This document shows positions 1 to 9,400 of a stretch of DNA of 37,300 nt, in pieces. The notes below the pieces were generated by a model. That model saw only the letters and a program-made list of their open reading frames with translations, did not search any database and was not told the DNA's origin. The stretch comes from Terriglobia bacterium. Its GTDB lineage: Bacteria > Acidobacteriota > Terriglobia > Bryobacterales > Bryobacteraceae. The translations under genes and the position numbers were made by a program. The number at the start of each line of letters is the position of its first letter. Positions within the stretch are counted from its first letter, which is position 1. The stretch lies in contig JANXYJ010000033.1 in assembly GCA_025350105.1 (NCBI GenBank), forward strand, positions 1 to 37,300. Direction: 5' to 3'.

Positions 1-1
1 G

Positions 2-202
2 GTCGAGGTGGATGGAAGTTATTGGGGAAGCACTCCGACCGCGGAGTTGAGCCGACTGCAGCCGGGCGCTCACACGATCAGCGTTAAGAAAATCGGCTTC
101 AAAACGTGGGAACGGAAAATCGATCTGGCGCCCGGTGATGACCGCACTGTGAGCGCGGAGCTGGAACTCGACCCGACGAAGCCTCACGTCGCGGGCCTCT
201 AA
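2..202 (+). CDS. PEGA-domain protein, C-terminal end (5' truncated by window)
   Basis: Only the last 66 codons are present; the reading frame is open from the first full codon of the window, so the gene starts upstream. The segment VEVDGSYWGSTP...LQPGAHTISVKKIGFKTW fits the PEGA domain, a small beta-sandwich of about 70 residues that usually lies outside the membrane at the C-terminus of surface proteins or Ser/Thr kinases. After the domain comes a short tail ending in a TAA. The main function cannot be told because the N-terminal domains are missing. The gene converges on the MBL-fold gene to its right. Confidence 0.75.
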   Translation, partial: VEVDGSYWGSTPTAELSRLQPGAHTISVKKIGFKTWERKIDLAPGDDRTVSAELELDPTKPHVAGL

Positions 203-217
203 AATTGAGCGTGTCCA

Positions 218-247
218 AGGCGTTGTGATTTACGCGATAAAACGCCT
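218..247. terminator. Possible bidirectional terminator hairpin
   Basis: An inverted repeat AGGCGTT / AACGCCT encloses a 16-base loop in the gap between two convergent genes. There is no long T-run on either side, so this is only a weak candidate for a shared transcription end. Confidence 0.25.
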
Positions 248-264
248 ACGACGCCCCTATCGGA

Positions 265-1371
265 TTAGGCACATAGTTTTTCTGCCCCATTGAAGAGCTC
301 AATGGTCTGTGAAGCGTCGCTCGCATGCAATCTGATGCGAACGTGGCCGGGCGGTCCTTCGAGCGCCTTGCGGCTCCGGGAGTTTCGTGCGGCTCGTAGC
401 ATCTTGGCGGCGGTGTGATCGAGCTTCCCGAGCTTGAAAGCGGCAGCGTTACTCGTCACAAATGCCTGGGGCGCCAAGGCACACAGGCGTTTCAGGTCCT
501 GGTTTGTGGGCAGTCCGGAGGGCGTGTAGGGTGTCAAGACAGCGACTGGATGTTCTAAAAGTGAATGTGTCCAACATTCAGGGCTGTGAGCGTTTTGCGA
601 TCCGTGGTGGGGCACTTTGAAGATGCGAGCAGGTATGCTTGGCCTAGACGCAGAGGCGACGATAGCTTGCCAACCTTCCGATTCGGTCGGTCCGTGCTCT
701 AGGTCTCCGCCAAGAAGGGCGCTGACGGCGCCAACGCGGATCCACAGAACGACACTAAGTTGATTTGCGCCCTGTCTTCTCGGCCGGCGTCTTTCGTGCA
801 AGAGTTTGAGTGCATAGTCCAACTCTGCATCCGCGAGGCTGACGGTTCCATCGGAAGGGCTGAGCGCATAGACTTCACCCTCTGTTGTTCGATGATCCCC
901 GGCGAGAAGCAGCAATCTTCTGTCCGCAATCGCACGAACAGGTCCTGCCGTATGGCTGGGGCCTGAACCGGCGCGCTGCCGGAGAATTCGTACGATTTGT
1001 TGGTATTCTTCCGTTGCAGAAGCATGGCCGGCAATATTTTTGCCTAGGGCAATTAGGTCGGCCAGCTTGTTTGAATTGTGCGCTGCGGAATTTACAAACG
1101 CCGCGTTCTTGGCGGCGCGGAAAACATCAGCTAGCCCACGTATGTGATCATCGTGCCAATGGGTAGCGGCGACAAGCTTAACTGATGATGCTGCGTCAAC
1201 GCCTATCTCGGCCAAATAGTAAAGAGCAACAGGTTCCTTGGTTCGATGATCAACGCAGGAGTCGACAACGATCCAGTCGCCATGACCTAAATGCGCTACG
1301 ACGCATTCGCCTTTGCCGGGACCGAACACAGAAATTTCGAGTTCAGCGTCGGCAGGTTTGTTATTAAACAC
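265..1371 (-). CDS. ComEC/Rec2-like metallo-beta-lactamase-fold hydrolase
   Basis: A 368-aa cytoplasmic protein (no signal peptide) with the complete metal site of the MBL fold: THWHDDH at residues 70-76, the bridging Asp in LLGGDLEHG (D223) and PHHGS at 254-258. This arrangement matches the ComEC/Rec2-type branch, whose members are putative nucleases or phosphodiesterases; the substrate here is unknown. The start is a GTG at 1371 that overlaps the last 8 bases of the upstream 149-aa gene in another frame, which implies translational coupling and a joint function. The pair stands between a PEGA gene and a broken HTH gene, an accessory setting. A role in defence or stress is inference from this context only. 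Confidence 0.85.
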   Translation of the reverse strand: MFNNKPADAELEISVFGPGKGECVVAHLGHGDWIVVDSCVDHRTKEPVALYYLAEIGVDAASSVKLVAATHWHDDHIRGLADVFRAAKNAAFVNSAAHNSNKLADLIALGKNIAGHASATEEYQQIVRILRQRAGSGPSHTAGPVRAIADRRLLLLAGDHRTTEGEVYALSPSDGTVSLADAELDYALKLLHERRRPRRQGANQLSVVLWIRVGAVSALLGGDLEHGPTESEGWQAIVASASRPSIPARIFKVPHHGSQNAHSPECWTHSLLEHPVAVLTPYTPSGLPTNQDLKRLCALAPQAFVTSNAAAFKLGKLDHTAAKMLRAARNSRSRKALEGPPGHVRIRLHASDASQTIELFNGAEKLCA

Positions 1372-1813
1372 CTTCGAGTAGAGCAGCTATCGAGTCAGCC
1401 TCATTTAGGAGATCCCGAATATCCCTTTCGGTGAGTATTGGTTGCCGAGCGAAACGAATGGTCTCAGCCTTGCGCCGCGTGCCATCCTTCTCATCGCGAT
1501 AGGTCATTGCCCAATAAAATACCGCGCCAGGCTTTACCAAGGGCCGATCGCTAGGAGAAATCTCTTCAATATCGAACCCCATCATTTCATCCGGATTCGA
1601 TGGTCTTGTTACGTCTGAAACCGTTGCGTTGAACCAATCATTTAGAACTTCTTCAACGATGCCAGTCCATCGCTGAAGGGCGTGAATTTTTACCGCTTCA
1701 ACGTCTGGCCTCTTCACTGTAGTTAGTAGTGCCTTATCGGAAGCAAATGACTGTATGTCAACCGGCGTCCCTCCCCCAAAGGGTCCTCCAGCGACTGCAT
1801 TTGCCCTATTCAC
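1364..1813 (-). CDS. Small partner protein of the MBL-fold enzyme, function unknown
   Basis: A 149-aa soluble protein with a GTG start and no clear Shine-Dalgarno. It has no domain that I recognise. The most distinctive part is the C-terminal half: PGAVFYWAMTYRD, a basic turn (KDGTRRKAE), then TIRFARQP and a short acidic helix at the end. This looks like a compact beta module followed by helices. Its stop lies inside the start region of the MBL-fold gene, so the two are almost certainly made together and may form a complex. An alternative start further inside is possible because the first 15 residues are glycine-rich and uninformative. Confidence 0.7.
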   Translation of the reverse strand: MNRANAVAGGPFGGGTPVDIQSFASDKALLTTVKRPDVEAVKIHALQRWTGIVEEVLNDWFNATVSDVTRPSNPDEMMGFDIEEISPSDRPLVKPGAVFYWAMTYRDEKDGTRRKAETIRFARQPILTERDIRDLLNEADSIAALLEGV

Positions 1814-1987
1814 TTGCGAGGCTTCAAGAGCAAGAGTTGGCTATTCATGCGCGTGGACGGCGGCAGACGGTGTAACTCCCAAGCTTAGTTCTAGCTTCTG
1901 CAAACGCCTACCAAGGGTTTTCATGACTCACCCGAGAATTTACTATACGCATTGGCCGTTCCAGCCGCCCCAACCTGGCGGTGAACC

Positions 1988-2367
1988 TCATCTGCGTACC
2001 CCACTCGCATCTCTGGCTTCAGCTGCCCGCTCTAGTTCCGCTACACGCGCTTCGATGTCCTCAAGCTCGATCGCCTTATTGGCGTTGGCGAAAATGCATT
2101 CAGCCGCGCGGAGCCTAACGACAGCCGGTGTATTTACATCCACCATCAACTTCATCACCGTTGACGCGGCCGCGCCGGTGGCTTGCTGCAATCGCGCGGT
2201 GGCTTGCCTAACTGCTTCCCGCCGTGCTGTGCGGTAGTCCGATTGAAACTCCCGAATCTTCATCCACTGCAGGAGGGTTTTAGGCGCTATATCGATTGCC
2301 TTAGCTGCGTCGTCGATGCTGCGATGAGAAAGGAGGGCCGCATCGCTTTTAGCGCACCCTAGTCCAG
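1988..2367 (-). pseudogene. HTH protein (terminase small-subunit/phBC6A51-like), 5' truncated
   Basis: The open frame encodes a helix-turn-helix (SIDDAAKAIDIAPKTLLQWM) followed by long helices (REAVRQATARLQQATGAAAST...VRLRAAECIFANANKAIELEDIEARVAELERAAE). This layout resembles small HTH proteins linked to phage terminase and seen in many genomic islands. The frame has an upstream ATG at 2434, but that lies inside the 3' end of the neighbouring gene and the residues before about CAKSDAALLSH do not fit the family. No ATG, GTG or TTG lies at the expected start. I read it as a gene that lost its head when it was joined to the neighbouring operon; it could still be expressed as a fusion-start protein. 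Confidence 0.55.
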
Positions 2368-3255
2368 CTATTGCGGAGGGGGACCGCCAGGGCCACCTCC
2401 TGGACCACCAGAACCGCCGCAGTTCCTTGAGCACTTTTCAGGGCGCACATACTTGTCCTTGATCTTCTTGCGAAAGTCTGGATACATGGTCTCGGCTCCG
2501 CCCAGCGACGCCTCCAGCGGGATATGGTAGACCTTGTTCATCTCGTCGGCGAACGGATTCTTGCCGGGCAGGTAGTGCGGAACCACCCCTTCCGGCACAC
2601 CCTCGTCTCCTTCAAGGCAAGGTCCTTCCAATTGGGCGACTGGGTTTCTACTTCGTCGAAACGTTCTGGTCCAAGATAACGGCTCTGTTAGATAGACGGG
2701 GTCTTCGAGCGACGCGGCCAAGGTCAAGAGATTGTCATGTACGAGAAAGTGCATGGTGAGGGTAGCTTGATCGCTGTGCGGCGCGCCGTTGCGGCGAATA
2801 TATCCTGCCTTCATGTGCGTGGTGTATGTAACCAACTTTTTCCCATCCCAGTGTCCGGTGGTGAAACCGCTTCTCTCATGCGGCGCATTTTGAGACGCTT
2901 GTGGACGGCCATCCATCCAGATGGTCATTGGCGCCCGGTCTTCCCATCCACCGATCTTCCATGCAATGGTCTTGCCGCTGGCAGGCTCCGTTTCCTTCGA
3001 GATGATCAATCCAAAAGGTCCTCCAAACAACTGCGTCTGGGTGTAGAACATGCACACGCGTTCGGGCATGGATAACTGGGACTGCGAATAGCTCAGTCCT
3101 CGGGCACGGCCCGCTTCGTTATAGGGAATACCGGTGTAGTCAGCGAGAAGTAGCGTGTCCTCGGCGTTCGTGCCGGCCCAGGACCCGGACAGATCGATCT
3201 GACCGAGTATGGGAATGCTTGCCACAAAAATTATTAAGGGTAGTTGGATTCTCAT
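2368..3255 (-). CDS. Secreted protein with repeated WDG...DPxYL domain (paralogue of next gene)
   Basis: 295 aa from the ATG at 3255, 7 bases after the stop of the upstream gene; this start gives a clean signal peptide (MRIQLPLIIFVASIPILGQ). A longer frame back to 3330 would run through the upstream gene and is unlikely. The mature part opens with IDLSGSWAG and carries GHWDGKKLVTYTTHMKAGYIRRNG and LEDPVYLTEPLSW, the same core seen in the two other proteins of this window at 3263-3997 and 12004-13122. The C-terminus is a Gly/Pro tail (GGSGGPGGGPGGPPPQ) directly at the junction with the truncated HTH gene. The function is unknown; it is predicted to act in the periplasm. It is the last gene of the receptor/sulfatase operon. 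Confidence 0.8.
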   Translation of the reverse strand: MRIQLPLIIFVASIPILGQIDLSGSWAGTNAEDTLLLADYTGIPYNEAGRARGLSYSQSQLSMPERVCMFYTQTQLFGGPFGLIISKETEPASGKTIAWKIGGWEDRAPMTIWMDGRPQASQNAPHERSGFTTGHWDGKKLVTYTTHMKAGYIRRNGAPHSDQATLTMHFLVHDNLLTLAASLEDPVYLTEPLSWTRTFRRSRNPVAQLEGPCLEGDEGVPEGVVPHYLPGKNPFADEMNKVYHIPLEASLGGAETMYPDFRKKIKDKYVRPEKCSRNCGGSGGPGGGPGGPPPQ

Positions 3256-3262
3256 AGGGGCG

Positions 3263-3997
3263 TTACCAGTTCGACGAACAAGGAGTGGGATCCCAGCCGG
3301 AAGCATTGGGTTGTTTCTTGAACTGAACACTGGTTGTATAAGGCTGCTGGAGATACAAAGGATCTTCCATCACGCTGGTTAGGATCAGCCACAGTTCCCC
3401 GGCGCGCTCGCGCACGACGTCATAGTATTCCATCAAAATCGCATTTTCGCTGTAGGGAACACCATTCTTGCGAAGGTATCCGGCCCGCATATTTTTTGTG
3501 ACGACCTTGAGGCCACCGGTGCCGGATGTATCCCACTGAGCAATGGAGTGTCCTTGCAAGGTGGCTTCATCCGCAGTGGTCTTCGCATCTTCGAAGTGGA
3601 ACAGCCGCGTCTGGATTCCTGCGTCGAGGTCCATGCGGAGTGTCTTTTCGTTTTGCCAGGTAATGTGAAGGCGTCCCGGAATACGCATAATTCCGGCGGC
3701 TCCATAGGATTTGCATTGCTCGCCCGCGGCTTCGTCCTTGTCCGGCTGCCAGGCATCGGCAATCTTCAATCCCGCTGGGGTCATGCGAACGCCCAGGAAA
3801 TCGCCTTTCGCTGGCGTGACCATGAGTAAGCGCCATTCCGTGGTGGTAACCACCGAGATCCAGTACCCGGTTAAATCGATCGGTGGGGTTACGGGTTTAT
3901 CTGTCTGAGCGAGAACCTGCGCATGAATCCCCAGAAACCCTGCTGTGGCAGCCAACAGAAGCCGCAACTGGCGTCTTTCTAAAATTGATTTGGTCAA
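3263..3997 (-). CDS. Secreted protein with WDxx...DPLYL domain, function unknown
   Basis: 244 aa from a TTG start at 3997. The frame extends to an ATG at 4120 but that would overlap the upstream MBL gene and bury the signal peptide. The TTG has GGAGGGTAGGA just upstream and gives a normal signal sequence (RRQLRLLLAATAGFLGIHAQVLAQ). The mature protein has IDLTGYWISVV, then EQCKSYGAAGIMRIPGRLHITW, then a core with AQWDTSGTGGLKVV, MRAGYLRKNGVPYSE and MEDPLYLQQPY, shared with the gene that follows. Such proteins are common beside MBL-fold and TonB genes in Acidobacteriota, but no activity is known to me. It follows the MBL gene by 34 bases, in the same operon. Confidence 0.8.
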   Translation of the reverse strand: MTKSILERRQLRLLLAATAGFLGIHAQVLAQTDKPVTPPIDLTGYWISVVTTTEWRLLMVTPAKGDFLGVRMTPAGLKIADAWQPDKDEAAGEQCKSYGAAGIMRIPGRLHITWQNEKTLRMDLDAGIQTRLFHFEDAKTTADEATLQGHSIAQWDTSGTGGLKVVTKNMRAGYLRKNGVPYSENAILMEYYDVVRERAGELWLILTSVMEDPLYLQQPYTTSVQFKKQPNASGWDPTPCSSNW

Positions 3998-4015
3998 ACT
4001 AGTTCCTACCCTCCG
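3998..4015 (-). promoter_or_regulatory. Ribosome binding site supporting a TTG start
   Basis: On the minus strand GGAGGGTAGGA precedes the TTG at 3997 by about 6 bases. It decides the start of the downstream secreted protein in favour of TTG over the in-frame ATG at 4120. Confidence 0.5.
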
Positions 4016-4031
4016 CCATCCGGCGCTGGCT

Positions 4032-5033
4032 CTACTTTGGTTGCAACAGACTCTTATAAACGGCCTCGATATATGCGTCGGTAGTCCAGGCACCTGAAGT
4101 GGAACCGTACTGCGGCTCATAGGGCCGCGCTGGAGAGGCAGCTTTGATCTGTTGGAGCGACATCCCTTTTTTGATCATGTCTTGAATGACGTCGCGGACG
4201 ATCACGACCATATCCCTATATTCCACAACATCCGCCTGATCGCAGATCCGGCCGTGACCCGACACGACGTAGGTCCCGCCCTCTTGGTTCACTAAGGGAG
4301 CGGACGGGATCGCAATTTGGATTAGATGGTTCAATGCATCGATTTCCCCTTGGATGCTGCCGCCTTTGGCGAGATCAATCAGAGGGAATCGGGTGGTGTC
4401 AAGAACATCCCCCGCCATCACCACGTCCGAGCCGCGAAAATATACAAAGCTATCGCTAGCGGAATGAGCGGCGGGCTGGTTCAGAATCTCGATTCCTTCG
4501 TGATTCAGATAGAGTGTCTTGCGGGCTTGATAAAAGGCTTCGGTGGGCCATGCGTCGGCGGGAAACGCGGAATCCTTGCCTACGGGCGCACTCATGCGGC
4601 GTAGTACGCTATCGGATGCAAGAATAGAAGCGGCCCCTCCATTGGTCATGGCTTTGGCAAGATCCCCGCGAGGGCCATTCCCGATATCAAAGAAACTTTT
4701 CCCAGCCTTCGCTACCTTGGCGTTGCCGCCCACGTGGTCGGCGTCCGCATTTGTATTGATGATGTATCTTATGGGTTGATTGGTGAGCCTACGGACCGCT
4801 GCCACTACCTGGTCCGACGCGTCCGCAGCCCCAGCGTCTACAAGCACGACGCCATCCGAACCGATCTGCACTCCAATGTTTGCGCCAGCCCCGGTGATCA
4901 CGTAGAAGGACGGCCGTAGCTTGATGACTTCGAGGCCGCTATTTTCCTGGGCGCTGGCTGCAAATGCGAAAAGAAGCATCCCCGCGGTCCAAAGTGCGCG
5001 CGTTGTCTTCGTACTGCTGAAGGGTTGCGTCAC
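4032..5033 (-). CDS. Exported MBL-fold hydrolase with altered metal motif
   Basis: 333 aa with a signal peptide (MLLFAFAASAQ). The fold is that of glyoxalase II/class B lactamase-like hydrolases: VVLVDAG at 62-68, the motif loop at 93-103, SAS with AGD near the middle (VVMAGDVLD) and VVSGHG near the end. The motif loop reads NTNADADHVGG where the family rule is THxHxDHxGG: both zinc-1 histidines are replaced (N95, D97) while D99 and H100 remain. Metal binding and catalysis may therefore differ from the standard enzymes. The ATG overlaps the sulfatase stop (ATGA), so the two are coupled. Role inferred: processing of the same compound as the sulfatase; substrate unknown. Confidence 0.85.
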   Translation of the reverse strand: MTQPFSSTKTTRALWTAGMLLFAFAASAQENSGLEVIKLRPSFYVITGAGANIGVQIGSDGVVLVDAGAADASDQVVAAVRRLTNQPIRYIINTNADADHVGGNAKVAKAGKSFFDIGNGPRGDLAKAMTNGGAASILASDSVLRRMSAPVGKDSAFPADAWPTEAFYQARKTLYLNHEGIEILNQPAAHSASDSFVYFRGSDVVMAGDVLDTTRFPLIDLAKGGSIQGEIDALNHLIQIAIPSAPLVNQEGGTYVVSGHGRICDQADVVEYRDMVVIVRDVIQDMIKKGMSLQQIKAASPARPYEPQYGSTSGAWTTDAYIEAVYKSLLQPK

Positions 5034-6460
5034 TGTTTCTTCTTCCCCTCTGCAACGCCAAAGTGGTCCGCGAGTTCGCGCGCGGAAAATTCATCTGAAT
5101 TCGTACCTGGATTCTCGGGCAGCATGGTGGCGTTCCAAGCCTCGTACTCAGCTGCTAGACGCTTATAAACGTCCGGCTGCCGGTCCTTCAAGTTCGCGCG
5201 TTCGAGCGGATCTTCTATCACGTTAAACAGGAACGTATTGTCGCCAATCTTCAGCCACTTCATATCCCCATCGCGCATGGCACGTTGTGCGTGGGCTTTA
5301 TAGCGCCAGTACAACTTTCGCGGCACCGGCGGGGCATTTTGCGTGAGCGCTGGAAGTAAATTCATTCCATCCAGGGGATACGCAGGATCAGATGGAACGC
5401 CGGCAGCCGCAAGCAGCGTCGGCACCCAGTCCATGGTGATCGCCGCCTGCTCGCTAGTGGTTTTGGGCCGGATGTGTCCGGGCCAGCGCACGATAGCGGG
5501 TATTCTTAATCCGCCTTCGAGCAACTCCGTCTTCTTTCCGGTGAAGGGCCACGTATCGGCGAAGCGTTCGCCGCCATTGTCGCTGGTAAAAATAACAATC
5601 GTATTCTTGGCGACGCCGGCGTTGTCCAAGGCTTTCATGACGCTACCGATCTGCGCATCCATGGCGAGCACCATGCGGGCGTAGGTCTTCTGTGAACCGC
5701 CGTCGAAGTCGAACAGGCCGCCCTTCAACCGTTGTGATTCCGCCTGGTCTTGCGGCCCTTCCCAGGGCCAGTGCGGAGCGTTGAAATGCAGGCTGATGAA
5801 AAATGGCTGCGTGGTTCTGGCGTAGTCGTGTATGGTAGAAACGGTCCGTTCGCCGAGCAGTTCCGTCAAATAGCCGGCCTGCTCGATTTTGCTATCGCCA
5901 TCCCAAAGGTCGCTGCTATTCGTCTCTGCAGTCCCGGATTTATGCGTAAAGTAATCGACCGATCCTCCGCGAAACCCCCAGAAGCGATCGTAACCGCTTT
6001 TTAGTGGGCCGTAGTCAGGCAACGTACCCAAATGCCATTTGCCGATCAATGCAGTTCTGTAACCGGCCTTCTTGAGTAAAGACGGCAGCGTCGGATGATC
6101 CGGCGGCAGGCCCGGCCTTGTCTTGCTTCTGTCATTGAGCGGCTCTTCTAATCCGATGGGCAGGCGGTATTGATAACGGCCCGTGATCAAAGCCGTTCGC
6201 GTCGCTGAGCACACCGCTGAGTTTGCATACCCTTGCAGAAAACGTATGCCGTCCGCCGCCAGACGATCAACATTCGTTGTCGTGTACTCGCGCCGTCCGT
6301 AGCAAGAGACATCGGCGTAACCCATGTCGTCCGCCATAATGTAAACGATATTCGGTGGTGGATTCGCCGCTCGAGCGCGCCGAGCTCCGGACATGAGAAA
6401 GAGCGGGGTCGCGGCGGCGGCTAGCGCCTGACGCCGCGTAAGGGTAGACGATCTATTCAC
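5030..6460 (-). CDS. Tat-exported sulfatase (arylsulfatase family, Cys-type)
   Basis: 476 aa. It begins with a twin-arginine signal (LTRRQALAAAATPLFLMSG). The alkaline-phosphatase-fold sulfatase elements are all present: MADDMGYAD with metal ligands D44/D45, the sulfatase signature CSATRTALITG with C84 (expected to become formylglycine) and R88, GKWHLG with K141 and H143, NAPH with H230, and TSDNGG with D293/N294. The signature has Ala where the classic CxPxR has Pro; this is tolerated in some members. It hydrolyses sulfate esters in the periplasm. Folded export by Tat fits formylglycine formation in the cytoplasm, but no maturase gene is in the window. It follows the TonB-type receptor by 6 bases and overlaps the MBL gene. 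Confidence 0.92.
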   Translation of the reverse strand: MNRSSTLTRRQALAAAATPLFLMSGARRARAANPPPNIVYIMADDMGYADVSCYGRREYTTTNVDRLAADGIRFLQGYANSAVCSATRTALITGRYQYRLPIGLEEPLNDRSKTRPGLPPDHPTLPSLLKKAGYRTALIGKWHLGTLPDYGPLKSGYDRFWGFRGGSVDYFTHKSGTAETNSSDLWDGDSKIEQAGYLTELLGERTVSTIHDYARTTQPFFISLHFNAPHWPWEGPQDQAESQRLKGGLFDFDGGSQKTYARMVLAMDAQIGSVMKALDNAGVAKNTIVIFTSDNGGERFADTWPFTGKKTELLEGGLRIPAIVRWPGHIRPKTTSEQAAITMDWVPTLLAAAGVPSDPAYPLDGMNLLPALTQNAPPVPRKLYWRYKAHAQRAMRDGDMKWLKIGDNTFLFNVIEDPLERANLKDRQPDVYKRLAAEYEAWNATMLPENPGTNSDEFSARELADHFGVAEGKKKQ

Positions 6461-6466
6461 GGATAC

Positions 6467-9400
6467 CTAGAAGATCAGTTTCAGTGCGAATTGAATCTGG
6501 CGGCTGGTTCCAATGATGCTGTTGATCGTGCCCGCCGCCGGATTGCGTGTACCGTTGGGACCGGCGCCACTACTGAAAATGCTGTTCGCCGGCAGTCCGT
6601 AGTTCGGATGATTCAGGATATTGAAGAATTCTGCCCTGAATTGAAGCATGGCGGCCTCTGACAATTTGTGTATGCGCGTATCCTTGAGAAGCGCAAAATC
6701 CAGATTCGTCAATCCCGGCCCGATCACCGTATCGCGACCGAGGTTGCCCCAGATTCCCACAGGCTGCAGCGAAAATGCGGCCGGATCGAACCATTCGTTG
6801 GGGCTTCCAACAATCGGATTCGGAGTGTATCCCGCATTCAAGTTCGGCCTGGCGCCACCCGCCGGACCGCCCCCCAGACCGACCCGGTCGAAACCCGTAA
6901 GAATCGTGAAAGGTGGTCCCGAGGCTGCGCTGAAAATGCCGCTCAAGCGCCAGCCCTGAACCAGGAGATTCTGTGTGAATGGCAGCTCATAAACTCCGCT
7001 GATCCGCAGGGAGTGCGTGCGGTCGAACGTCGAGCGAGCGTAATCCTGGGCGGCGTTATAAGGGTTCTCAATCGGTTGCGCACCGCCGATATTTTCGGCT
7101 CCCTGCCCGGCCGATCCGTTGTCCATGGATTTCGAATAGGTGTAGGATACTTGCGTCTGGAAACGGTTCGCGAAACGCCGATTCACGCTTGCGATCAGCG
7201 CGTTGTAATTTGAGATGCCAACGGTGTTTCGCTCCGACAAGCTATTGAAATTCGTGTTCAAGCGGGTGTTCGGCACGGTTAGTCCCACCGGGTTTTGGGT
7301 CCCAAATCGCCCATTGATGAGAGCGGGCGGATTAAACTCGCTGGTCAGCAGAAGATGCCGGCTGCCGGAGCCGACGTAGCCCACTTGTAGAATCATCCCT
7401 CTGCCGAGATCACGCTGGACCGTCAGGTTGTACTGCATCACGTAGGGGGTGCTGCCTGCGTTGTAATAGAGGCCTTGCCCCGCGTTGGGCCTGGCGGCCG
7501 AAAGACTTGGCGATGGGAATGTTACGGGCGGGGTTTGGTTCGCCAATCCGAATGGCGGCGCCAGCCAGTATGCCGGCTCGAAATCCTTGCCGGTGAGCAA
7601 ATTGTAGAATATCCCGAAACCGCCGCGAATCGAGGTCTTGTGGTCAGCGAAGGGATCGTACGCGAAGCCGAAACGCGGCGCGAAATTTCGAGTGGTGTTG
7701 TTACTGGCGTACACACTAGGAACTGGCTGATAACCCGCGCCGGTGGCAAAATTTAGAACGTTGGTCAGGCGGTTCAGGCGTTCCGTTGGGTTCGCTCCCC
7801 ACTCATAGCGCAGACCCATATTCAAGGTCAGCCTGCGCGAAAGCTTCCATTCGTCCTGAATGTAGGGAGTCAGCCACAGTTCCCGGAGATCCCGGTAGGA
7901 GTCCGTCTGGCTGGGGAAAACACCCTGGAAACTGGCGGCATTTCCCTGGAGGAAATCGAGGACACTATTGAACGCGTAATTGCCGCCCAGGTTCTGCGGG
8001 CTGCTGGCGTTGTCTTGCACACGTTCGACTGAGAAACCGGCCTTGATGCTATGAGAGCCGCTAGTCCAGATAATGTCGTCCGCCGCCATATAGTGGTTCG
8101 GCACCAGGAAGTAGGGCAGCAGCATGAACGGCCCGACGGTTGTTCCGGCAACCACGACGCGCCCATTGTTCCCTTCCGTGGGTAAGAACTGCAGCGCCGG
8201 ATTCAATGGTGTTGTGCTAACGGCGGTCTCCGTAGGACGCATGAAACTCACGCGAGCCAGGTTGACCAGTGTGGGCGAAAAAATGTGGCGTTCTTCGATG
8301 GTCGCAAAGTGATTCGCGGTTGTATCGAGCTCATTGAACAGCGGCAGCGGCGAGCCGCTGAAAGGAGTGGTAAACGTGCCGGTGTCGCGAACATAGCGCG
8401 CGAAGATAGAATCGTTCGCCGAGAAGGTATAGTCCATGCGCGCCAGAAGATAATTCTCTTCCGATACGTTTTTCCCGATCGAAGTATAGATGCCCGCGCC
8501 AGTAGGCGAAGTACTGCCAACCGGAAACAAAGCCATCAAGGGAGCAACCCCGGGAGCAAATCCGACGAACGCCAGCCCCGTGGACGCATTACAGCTGAAA
8601 GCGGTTGCCACACTGCACGGCAGAAATCCCTTGTGAGCATTCGCGTCAGGCACGTTTCGCGCAACCGACGTCTGGCTTAGCGATTGCCGTAGCCCCTCGT
8701 AGTTCACGAAAAAGAACGCCTTATCTTTTTTGACTGGGCCGCCGACGCTGCCGCCGAACTGGTTGCGCCGGAACGGAGGAGGCGAGGCTCCATCGAACGG
8801 GCTACGTGCGTCCATGGCACTGTTACGGAGGAATTCGTACGCCGATCCGTGGACGCCATTAGTGCCCGACTTGCTGGCCGCGTTCACCACCGCGCCGTTG
8901 CCGCCGAATTGCGCGCTGTAGGTGTTGGTCAAGAGTTGGAATTCCGCGATCGCTTCCAGCCCCAGCGCCGCGCCGGTGGCGGCCGAGCCCGTGGCGTGTC
9001 CGAAAAACGTCAGGAAGTTCGTGTTATCGATCAAGAACTGCTGGCCGACGGGCCGCGAGCCTGCGATCGAATAATTGTCCTGTCGGCCGTAGAAGCCACC
9101 GCCCGACGCGGGGATCGATTGGACTCCCGGTGCCAGCGATAGCAGTTGTTCGAAATTCCTCCCGTTCAGAGGAAGTTCCCGCATCTGCGTCGCTTCTACA
9201 AGGCTGGAAACCGCGGCGGACGATGTTTCTACTTGGGAAGCCTGCGCTTCCACGGTGACCGTCTGCCCTGCCTGCCCCACGGGCAGACTAAGGTCCACCA
9301 CGGTCTCGCTTCCTACAGTCAGCCCGATGCCCTTGCGGACTACCGTTTGAAAACCGGCCTGCATGGCCTGGACCTCATAGGTCCCGATAATCAACTCCGG

